Below, piece by piece: positions 6,301 through 9,223 of a DNA stretch of 9,223 nucleotides. Source of the stretch: Thermoplasmata archaeon. GTDB lineage: Archaea > Thermoplasmatota > Thermoplasmata > RBG-16-68-12. The number at the start of each line of letters is the position of its first letter. Position 1 is the stretch's first letter. The position numbers and the translations under genes were made by a program. The notes beneath the pieces are model-generated. The model was not told where the DNA came from. It saw nothing but the letters and a program-made list of their open reading frames with translations, and searched no databases. The stretch covers positions 1-9,223 of the forward strand of contig DUJI01000031.1 of assembly GCA_013329855.1 (NCBI GenBank), given 5' to 3'.

Positions 6301-9223
6301 CGGGAGCAGGGGGGACCAAGGCGTTCAGCGGGGGCGTGACCGTCAACGCGGGCGGGTACTTCGGCTTCGGGGGTGCCGCGTGGACCTTCGCGGGAACCTG
6401 GACGGACAACTCCACCTCAGCCTCCTGGTCTGCCGGGACCGGGACCGTGACGTTCGGCTCCACCACGAGCGCCACGATGACGTTCGCCGCCCTCCCAGGG
6501 AACGCGCCCGAGTTCGCCAACGTGGCGTTCAACGGGGGCGCATCCACGGTCACCTTCACCATGGCGGGGAATGCCCTGGTGTGGTCCGGCCTCCTCACCG
6601 TGGCGTCCGGCAGCGGGTCCACGACGCTCGCGACGAGCGACCTCGCCCTGGCGGGCGGATCGCTCGCCATCGGCAACGGCGGCACGCTGATCGCGAATGC
6701 ATCGAGCGTGGCCGTCGCCGACGTGGCCATGACGGGCGGCACCTCAGGAACCCTCACCCTCACCACGGGAGCGTGGACCGTCGGCGGGAACTGGGACACC
6801 GCGGGCGCGGGATCCATCCTGTCCGCGGGCACGTCGACGGTCACCCTTTCCGGCGCCTCGTCCACCTTGGCCATGGCCTCCGGGCAGAGGTTCTACAACC
6901 TCATGATCACCGGCACGGTCTCCCTCGCCTCCGCGGCGACGGTCGCAGCGGCGCTCACCGTGGGGGACGCGGCCGTCCTCACGAAGACGGGCCAGAGCCT
7001 CACGTTCAACGGCCTCCAGGAGAATGGGACTGGAAGCATCGCGGACGGCTCCGTCCGCGTGATCGATCTCTCCATCACGAACAGCGATTCGACGAACCTC
7101 ACGACGGTCAGCGTCTTCTCCCTGTGGACGACCGACATGGAGTACACGTGGACCCATTCGTCCACCGTGGGCACCTCCACGCTGACCTTCACAATCGGCG
7201 GCAACAGCCTGGGCGGCCGGTACAACGTGACGAAGGATGGCGCCCAGTTCACGACAGGTCTCATCGACGGCTCGGGCCAGGTCGTCTTCACGATGCTTGG
7301 CTCCGACCCTGCGGTCGACGTGGTGATCACGGCCCCCTGCGGGGGCACCCGGTACTGGGTCGGAGGCACGGGCCCATGGTCGGCGACGGGCCACTGGTCT
7401 GGGGCGTCGGGAGGCGCGGGCGGATGCTCCGCGCCGGGGGCGACCACGAACGTGATCTTCGACGCCAACTCGGGCGGCGGGGCCGCGACTCTGGACCAGA
7501 ACGCCTCCGTGGCCTCCGTGACCACGACGGGCTGGACGGGGACCTTCGCGCTGGGCGCCTTCACGCTCGCCGTGAGCGGGAGCGTCGCGCACGCCTCGGG
7601 CACGATCACGATCGGCGCATCCACGGGCACCGGGCTGACCGTCGCCGGGAACCTGACGTTGTCGGGCTCCGCGGTCCTCGACGGCTCGGGCGCGGCTTCC
7701 CTCGTCAGCGTGGCGGGGAACGTGGCCATCACGAGCCCGACGGCCTACATCCGGATGGGGAGCGGCACGTGGACCTTCAGCGGCTCCTGGTCCAACGCGA
7801 GCACGTCGGCCAGCTGGGCCGCCGGGAGCGGCACCGTGGTGTTCAACTCCGCCGCCTCCCGGACGATGACCTTCGCCAACCTCGCGTCGAGCGAGTTCTA
7901 CAACCTGAACTTTGCCTCCACCGCAGGCAGCGGTACGGTCACCTTCACCCTCGCCACGAACTCCCTGCGGTGGGGCGGAGCCCTCGCGATCCAGGATTCC
8001 GCCGGCTCCACGACAAGCCTGGCCACGGCGAACCTCTCCCTGGTCGGCGGCTCCCTCTCCGTGGGCAACGCGGGCATCCTCGCCGCAAACGCGTCGGCCG
8101 TGTCCGCGGCTGACGTCTCCATGACCGGCGGCGCCTCGGGCACGATCCTGGTGACCACGGGCGCATGGACCGTGAGCGGGAACTGGGACACCTCGGGCGC
8201 GGGCTCGGCGTTCACCAAGGGGACCGGCACGCTCACCCTGACGGGTGCGGGTAAGACCGTGAAGACCCGGGATGCGAGCCACGGCTTCGCTAACCTGACC
8301 GTCTCCGGCACGATCACCCAGGCCGGCGCCCTGGATGTGAGCAGCGCCCTCACCATCACGGGGACCCTGACCACGGCGGGCAACAACATCGCGGGAGGGG
8401 CGAGCCTGACCGTCTCCGCGGGCGGCAGCCTCAGCGCTTCCACGTCGGCCCTCTCCTTGGGCTCGGTGACCATGAACGACGCGGCGGCGGACACGATCTC
8501 GTTGACCGCGGGATCGCTCACCGTCTCCGGTTCCTGGGACACGTCGGGGCCCTCCGCCCAGCTCCTCCTGGGCTCCTCCTCGGTGACCTTCACGGGCGCC
8601 TCCGCGACCCTCACGCTGGGTGCGTCGCAGGCCCTCCCCACCGTGGTCGTCTCGGGCGGACTCACCCTGGCCTCCCAGCTCACCGCGTCCTCCCTCACGA
8701 TCGCCTCGGGCGGTCTGACGAAGGCCACATACCCGCTCACCGTGACCGGCGACCTGACCCTCTCCGGCGGATCCCTGACGTCGGCCTCGGGAAACGTCGC
8801 GGTCTCCGGGGACGTGGCCATCACTGCGTCCTCGTCGTACATCGGCTTCGGCTCCGAGGCGTGGACGGTCTCCGGGGCGTGGACGAACGCGAGCACCTCG
8901 CCCTCGTGGGTCGCCGGCACGGGGACCGTCACGTTCAACGCGGGCAGCTCGCCAACGATGACCTTCGCCGGATCGAACCTGGCAGGCGTCGAGTTCAATG
9001 CGGTCGTGTTCGACGCCGGCGCGTCCATGGTGACGTTCACCCTCGCGGCGTCGGGCCTCGTGGCCCACACGATCACGGTCCGGGGAGGCTTGGGCAGTAC
9101 GACGTTGGACACGTCCGTCTCGAACCTCCCCCTGACGGCGGACACGCTGACCGTCGCGGCCGGGGGCTCGCTGGCCGCGAACGGCAGCGTGATCGCGATT
9201 CACTCCATGGACACCTCTACAGG
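279..9223 (+). CDS. Giant secreted beta-strand-repeat surface protein, 5' part (3' end outside window)
   Basis: An unbroken frame of 2,981 codons that is still open at the window edge. The start is secure: a TGA lies in frame at 255-257 and no ATG, GTG or TTG occurs between it and ATG 279, which is followed at once by a hydrophobic export/anchor segment. Only a weak GTGGA (268-272) precedes it. Nearly every third base is G or C. The chain is dominated by Thr, Ser, Gly, Ala, Val, Leu and Asn, with only about 17 Lys. About 60 N-x-S/T sequons are present by hand count, though many are expected from composition alone. All ten Cys lie in the N-terminal domain and the two caps. Repeats alternate short beta strands with Gly/Asn turns, matching proteins annotated 'beta strand repeat-containing protein'; a beta-solenoid adhesin or surface stalk is likely. 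No catalytic motif was seen. The ligand and C-terminal anchor are unknown. Confidence 0.93.
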   Translation, partial: MKSGAALLVIGLLLGAALLALLGPNSSDPLAPYRTADGGLHIPGGALTPEIQHLLFGGSDLQPYYNLTYYAPAPSPYATTEFVERTYLVPNPNVFTHPARQPETIAGGVAHLLARWFPPVDWGAQLHAAAGWFFGLFTWNARAAVNVDTTTVADVTAPANTCSTSQTTGATDNAVLVLLSERGTTTFLTVTYGSASLTLVASTGANGGTFVRTEIWGFVGSLPGGLQTMTATLSGGATARMTCATVLLQNVKGTGSFINGTSNSAATTNATVTLGATVALGNLAFAAAAIQNSGGGVQPTAVTGTGAAATDLYGVATVHCSGGGAANECAAGADILSSGTAITWTNPAATWVVSAVEVVAIPTCGTVGGGNCYRIGNNGTWSSTTNWSNTPGGASCGCAPLSTDFAFFNATPIGTTSLAAATTIAGIDMTGFTGTLDTSNASNWALTVNGNFTIQGTFLPRGSIVTVTGNVTVVGATTTVTMSTSAWTVNGTWTNNSTLGTWSAGTGTVTIKDAASGTLTFGNLGVNEFNNLTLDASVAGGLTYTMATNGLRIGGTLLIQNSTAGATAATILDTSASNLAVTTGALTVTTWGGFNTEGSTVTVNGNVSLPAATAYVANTTGSWTVTGTWTDSSTAASWSFGASMTFRAGGNRAMTFGAQTGNEFTSTVTFDSSVAGGVTYSMGTNPLDVGGLLTVQNTAGGATGGVVLDTSAANLAVNASGLTLSAWGALNSRSSTVTVGGSVNVSAGSAYVTNAGGAWLVSGSWTDRTTSTSWSFAAAVTFRAAVSQSMIFTGSNIAGNEFGGAVTFDTTAPGGVTYTLAAGAAGDSSLKIGGALALRNTAGSATAAAILDTSAANYSVTAASLTLGAPRGALRSEGSTITINGAVTVSDANSYLVLGNATWAVTGSWTNSSTDSVDWSAGTGTVTFRNGANATMTFANFGANELNNVVFDGSLAAGITYTMATNGLRMGGTLTVQNTATTPTGNVVLSTSASSLAIATGNVVLGSRGTLTANGSTITVNGSWTSTAANHVWNKGTSSVVFGASGTVTTSPGDSFNILTQGAGTTTLGSNVTVTGPTTVNGALDASGSNFTLTLQSTLAIGASGVLNLEASTASTSGNVTIAAGGAVRFTGAATWTINGSWTDSNASIPASWAAGTSTVRFVGTAATTLTFWTAAGNEFNNLVLDSSVAAGFTYTQVNPLRTAGTLTVQNTAGGASGPVLFDASATNYASTVGSLALGSLGAYRSRGATVTINGNVSIAASGYITSAATGAWTVAGSWTDGTTSASWSFLAPISFVSAANQTMTFKAAATEFGGTVTFDTTNAAGVTYTMATNGLTLSGLLAIRNSVASPSGNTILDTSAGNLGITTGSVTLGTNGTFMAEGSTISVGGNWTVTAANATFTAATSTVVFTAAATINMTQVFNNLTIAAGTATLASSLTVSATLTVSGGILAKGTNPMALNAVVLSGGALTSTSGNVSVSGSVTIPSASSYIAFGSETWTVGGAWTNASMSAAWSAGTAAVLFNSATSRTLTLMAGSGSEFYNVTLNSGLNSATFTLAGNGLRVANLLTVQGVGGTTTLSTSASNLPVTAGTLTVAAGGSLLANGSTITLRSIDSSAGSFTAGTSTLVVNASGGTVNVPQIVNNLTVNGGVTTTFTGSLTFAGTLTLTSSTPTFNGDLTSAGAANVTFASATVSLAGSWDTSSAATFTASSSSVSFTGASKTITLGAGQSFAAVSMSGTLSQLTQVTATSLTLSGGSLTKGTNPLTVNGNLTLSGGALTSTSGAVIVTGNVDVSATASYIAFGAELWTVGGAWTNASTSAAWSAGTATVTFNSASARTMTFAGANLTVPEFANVIFDTTVAGGVTYTMSTRGLVLSGDLTVQNTAPSPTGSTVLTTSAANLPITSAGNLTAASHGALTANASTIAFRSFDTSAGTFNAGTSTLVAATTGGTIRASQALNDLTVNAGVTLSEASDLAVGGTLTVNGVFDTSSFNLTAATLSPLSGGLTAGAGGTKAFSGGVTVNAGGYFGFGGAAWTFAGTWTDNSTSASWSAGTGTVTFGSTTSATMTFAALPGNAPEFANVAFNGGASTVTFTMAGNALVWSGLLTVASGSGSTTLATSDLALAGGSLAIGNGGTLIANASSVAVADVAMTGGTSGTLTLTTGAWTVGGNWDTAGAGSILSAGTSTVTLSGASSTLAMASGQRFYNLMITGTVSLASAATVAAALTVGDAAVLTKTGQSLTFNGLQENGTGSIADGSVRVIDLSITNSDSTNLTTVSVFSLWTTDMEYTWTHSSTVGTSTLTFTIGGNSLGGRYNVTKDGAQFTTGLIDGSGQVVFTMLGSDPAVDVVITAPCGGTRYWVGGTGPWSATGHWSGASGGAGGCSAPGATTNVIFDANSGGGAATLDQNASVASVTTTGWTGTFALGAFTLAVSGSVAHASGTITIGASTGTGLTVAGNLTLSGSAVLDGSGAASLVSVAGNVAITSPTAYIRMGSGTWTFSGSWSNASTSASWAAGSGTVVFNSAASRTMTFANLASSEFYNLNFASTAGSGTVTFTLATNSLRWGGALAIQDSAGSTTSLATANLSLVGGSLSVGNAGILAANASAVSAADVSMTGGASGTILVTTGAWTVSGNWDTSGAGSAFTKGTGTLTLTGAGKTVKTRDASHGFANLTVSGTITQAGALDVSSALTITGTLTTAGNNIAGGASLTVSAGGSLSASTSALSLGSVTMNDAAADTISLTAGSLTVSGSWDTSGPSAQLLLGSSSVTFTGASATLTLGASQALPTVVVSGGLTLASQLTASSLTIASGGLTKATYPLTVTGDLTLSGGSLTSASGNVAVSGDVAITASSSYIGFGSEAWTVSGAWTNASTSPSWVAGTGTVTFNAGSSPTMTFAGSNLAGVEFNAVVFDAGASMVTFTLAASGLVAHTITVRGGLGSTTLDTSVSNLPLTADTLTVAAGGSLAANGSVIAIHSMDTST
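348..740 (+). other. N-terminal linker region (residues 24-154)
   Basis: A non-repeated stretch unlike the rest of the protein. It begins Pro/Tyr-rich (several Y-Y and P-x-P pairs up to about residue 90) and then has a segment at about residues 100-135 rich in Trp, Phe, His, Ala and Leu, which could pack as amphipathic helix against the membrane or against the following domain. That segment carries Arg, Asp, Gln and His, so I do not call it a transmembrane helix. I do not recognise a family; it probably forms the membrane-proximal base. Confidence 0.45.
741..1361 (+). other. Jelly-roll-like globular domain (residues 155-361)
   Basis: About 200 residues with the strand pattern of a beta sandwich found in secreted proteins: a T-V-T-Y-G strand near residue 191, an E-I-W strand near residue 214, an S-G-G-A-T-A strand, and a closing A-T-W-V-V-S-A-V-E-V strand (W351, E357). 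It contains four Cys (162, 243, 320, 329), an even number that would allow two disulfides outside the cell. The likely role is a binding or presenting domain at the base of the rod. Assignment to the broad jelly-roll/concanavalin-like fold is from pattern only; no catalytic residues are evident. Confidence 0.45.
1368..1646 (+). repeat. Solenoid N-cap, copy 1 (residues 364-456)
   Basis: This module opens the repeat region. It has C364 and C372 flanking a Gly-rich turn, then Y-R-I-G-N-N-G-T-W-S, N-W-S, a Pro/Gly loop with C396 and C398, a D-F-A-F-F-N strand, and G-F-T-G-T-L before the first solenoid rungs. The Y-x-x-G-x-x-G-x-W-S-x-x-x-x-W-S signature is repeated in the second copy at 7338-7601. 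The four Cys could pair to staple the start of the solenoid. Its role as an N-terminal cap is inferred from its position before both repeat blocks. Confidence 0.6.
1737..2984 (+). repeat. Solenoid repeats A1-A3 (residues 487-902)
   Basis: Three tandem A units start at W487, W623 and W759, with lengths 136, 136 and 144 residues. Each runs W-x-V-x-G-S/T-W-T-D/N, then a T-W-S or S-W-S-F strand, an M/L-T-F or M-I-F strand, N-E-F, F/L-D-x-S/T, G-G-V/L-T-Y, an I/V-Q-N or L-R-N strand ending in L-D-T-S-A, and a V-T-V/I-N-G-type strand that leads into the next unit. The regular hydrophobic alternation with Gly/Asn turns indicates stacked beta rungs. A3 carries a small insertion around residues 805-815. 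No B unit is inserted here, so this is the simplest, shortest-period part of the array. Confidence 0.8.
2985..3683 (+). repeat. Solenoid repeats A4 + B1 (residues 903-1135)
   Basis: A4 starts at W903 and is a close match to A1, including the shared Y-T-M-A-T-N-G-L-R strand. It is followed by the first B unit, which starts at W1024 (N-G-S-W-T-S-T-A) and continues K-G-T-S-S-V-V-F, S-F-N-I-L, then several short L-x-x-x-x-V rungs. Addition of B1 stretches the A-to-A distance from about 136 to 233 residues. B1 is the most diverged B unit and the only one with W-N-K. Confidence 0.75.
3684..4094 (+). repeat. Solenoid repeat A5 (residues 1136-1272)
   Basis: A single A unit of 137 residues without a B unit. 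It keeps the opening W-T-I-N-G-S-W-T-D, G-N-E-F-N-N-L, T-V-Q-N-T-A-G-G-A and V-T-I-N-G-N-V-S features. The usual Y-T-M-A-T-N-G-L strand is altered to Y-T-Q-V-N-P-L, like the N-P-L of A2, and L-D-T-S is replaced by F-D-A-S. It shows that the array can revert to the short form between B-containing units. Confidence 0.75.
4095..4772 (+). repeat. Solenoid repeats A6 + B2 (residues 1273-1498)
   Basis: A6 starts at W1273 and B2 at W1392 (G-G-N-W-T-V). B2 shows the typical order: T-A-A-T-S-T-V-V-F-T, V-F-N-N-L-T-I, a run of L-T-V/L-x-S rungs, L-A-K-G-T-N-P, then S-G-G-A-L-T-S-T-S-G-N-V and S-S-Y-I-A-F-G-S-E immediately before the next A unit. That last element recurs before A8 and A11, so the joint between B and A is a conserved junction. 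Confidence 0.78.
4773..5696 (+). repeat. Solenoid repeats A7 + B3 + B4 (residues 1499-1806)
   Basis: A7 starts at W1499. Two B units follow: B3 around D1614 (I-D-S-S-A-G-S-F-T-A-G-T-S-T-L), in which the usual Trp is Ile, and B4 at W1699 (G-S-W-D-T-S-S-A). With two B units the A-to-A distance grows to 308 residues. Within B4 the 15-base word ACCCTGAGCGGTGGA occurs at 5532 and again at 5592, exactly 60 bases (20 residues) apart, consistent with one solenoid rung of about 20 residues. The first 56 bases of A7 are nearly identical to A8. Confidence 0.78.
5697..6380 (+). repeat. Solenoid repeats A8 + B5 (residues 1807-2034)
   Basis: A8 starts at W1807 and is the closest relative of A7 at DNA level. 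B5 starts around F1929-D1930 (F-D-T-S-A-G-T-F-N-A-G-T-S-T-L), the same Trp-less B subtype as B3. A7-B3 and A8-B5 therefore form a matching pair, and the unfinished A11-B9 at the window end belongs to the same subtype. The unit ends with G-Y-F-G-F-G-G-A, a variant of the conserved junction before the next A unit. Confidence 0.78.
6381..7013 (+). repeat. Solenoid repeats A9 + B6 (residues 2035-2245)
   Basis: A9 starts at W2035 and B6 at W2172 (G-G-N-W-D-T-A-G-A-G). The A-to-B distance is 137 residues instead of 114-122 because an extra rung (V-A-M-T-G-G-T-S-G-T) is inserted. B6 follows the order S-T-V-T-L-S-G-A, Q-R-F-Y-N-L, L-T-K-T-G-Q-S-L-T-F-N-G and then stops where another junction would be expected. 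The whole pair is mirrored by A10 + B7 beyond the inserted domain and second cap. This is the last unit of block 1. Confidence 0.75.
7014..7337 (+). other. Inter-block domain with YNV-x-x-DG motif (residues 2246-2353)
   Basis: The repeats are interrupted by about 108 residues of different character: more Asp, Glu, Lys, Arg and Met, a D-L-S-I-T-N-S-D strand, Y-T-W (from Y2289), T-S-T-L-T-F-T-I-G, R-Y-N-V-T-K-D-G (Y2315, K2319) and G-S-G-Q-V-V-F-T closing with D-V-V-I-T. This resembles a small Ig-like beta sandwich of the type I associate with the carboxy-terminal end of archaeal surface proteins (family resemblance from memory, not verified). Its position just before a new cap suggests that it once ended a shorter protein, or that it acts as a joint between two rods. 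Confidence 0.5.
7338..7601 (+). repeat. Solenoid N-cap, copy 2 (residues 2354-2441)
   Basis: A second copy of the cap module. It begins at C2354, has Y-W-V-G-G-T-G-P-W-S (Y2359, W2360), G-H-W-S, a Gly-rich loop with C2383, the strand N-V-I-F-D-A-N-S, and G-W-T-G-T-F before new solenoid rungs. It aligns element by element with cap 1 but has two Cys instead of four. C2354 and C2383 match C364 and C396 or C398, so this pair is probably the conserved disulfide. These are the only Cys after residue 398. Confidence 0.65.
7602..8861 (+). repeat. Block 2 entry rungs and repeats A10 + B7 + B8 (residues 2442-2861)
   Basis: After cap 2 there are entry rungs (T-V-A-G-N-L-T-L-S-G and similar), then A10 at W2498, B7 at W2636 (S-G-N-W-D-T-S-G-A-G) and B8 at W2753 (S-G-S-W-D-T-S-G-P). 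A10-B7 is most like A9-B6, including the extra rung V-S-M-T-G-G-A-S-G-T and the 138-residue A-to-B distance. B8 is most like B4, and ends in the same junction S-S-Y-I-G-F-G-S-E before A11. Confidence 0.77.
8862..9223 (+). repeat. Solenoid repeat A11 and start of B9 (residues 2862-2981, cut by window)
   Basis: A11 starts at W2862 and keeps the V-E-F-N-A-V-V-F-D and L-D-T-S features. The final residues H-S-M-D-T-S-T align with the opening of B3 and B5 (R-S-I-D-S-S-A, R-S-F-D-T-S-A), so a ninth B unit of the Trp-less subtype has just begun. The window ends inside a codon after T2981. The array, and presumably a C-terminal anchor, continue to the right. Confidence 0.75.

Noticed and set aside
5714..8113. 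Plus-strand ORF of 799 codons in another frame, with similar ones at 1418-2758 and 3374-4588
   Set aside because: Out-of-frame shadows. Products are Arg/His/Gly/Asp-rich without a signal peptide or motif, and their apparent repetition merely mirrors the repeats of the real frame.
6744..9203. Long minus-strand ORF (819 codons)
   Set aside because: Same cause: low-complexity Arg/Gly/Ala-rich product opposite a convincing, repeat-structured plus-strand protein.
1737..9223. CRISPR array or DNA-level tandem repeat element
   Set aside because: The repetition is at protein level with long, variable units and mostly diverged DNA. There are no short identical direct repeats separated by unique spacers.
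279..9223. Bacterial two-partner-secretion or autotransporter adhesin
   Set aside because: No extended N-terminal signal and no recognisable TPS/haemagglutination N-terminal domain follow the start. A C-terminal barrel cannot be tested because the end is missing.
279..9223. Extreme-halophile origin (haloarchaeal surface protein)
   Set aside because: High GC fits, but the protein is not rich in Asp and Glu as haloarchaeal surface proteins are.

Overview
The window is almost entirely one gene: the 5' part of a single, unbroken plus-strand reading frame that starts at ATG 279 and runs off the right edge at 9223. That gives 2,981 complete codons with no stop. I translated it codon by codon and it is open throughout. 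The product is a giant secreted or surface-anchored protein: a hydrophobic N-terminal export/anchor segment, a small Cys-containing globular domain, and then thousands of residues of Thr/Ser/Gly/Ala/Val/Asn-rich beta-strand repeats of the kind annotated as 'beta strand repeat-containing protein'. It is probably a right-handed beta-solenoid adhesin or cell-surface stalk.

The DNA is GC-rich, with G or C at nearly every third position of the frame. The upstream region has one archaeal-type TATA element (TTAAATA, 67-73) in otherwise GC-rich sequence. The protein carries about 60 N-glycosylation sequons, very few Lys, and Cys only at domain caps. Together with a YNV-x-x-DG domain of a type I associate with archaeal surface proteins, this suggests a high-GC archaeon, perhaps in the Thermoplasmatota. 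That placement is inference and a GC-rich bacterium is not excluded.

Layout. 1-66: no gene that can be supported. 67-73: TATA box. 95-278: probable leader with a GC hairpin and a doubtful 53-codon ORF that overlaps the big gene as ATGA. Within the protein: residues 1-23 signal/anchor; 24-154 linker with an amphipathic Trp-rich stretch; 155-361 jelly-roll-like domain; 364-456 Cys/Trp cap 1; about 487-2245 solenoid block 1 with nine 'A' repeats and six 'B' repeats; 2246-2353 a non-repeat domain; 2354-2441 a second copy of the cap; 2442 onward solenoid block 2 (A10, B7, B8, A11, start of B9), cut by the window end.

The most informative structure is the repeat grammar. A repeats begin with W-x-V-x-G-S/T/A-W-T-D/N; B repeats begin mostly with G-S/N-W-D-T. 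The distance from a B start to the next A start is nearly constant (105-112 residues), while A-to-A distances range from 136 to 463 depending on how many B units are inserted. Two A units are 55/56 identical over a DNA stretch, which points to recent unequal recombination or conversion. The internal second cap suggests two solenoid proteins fused head to tail, or a deliberate two-rod design.
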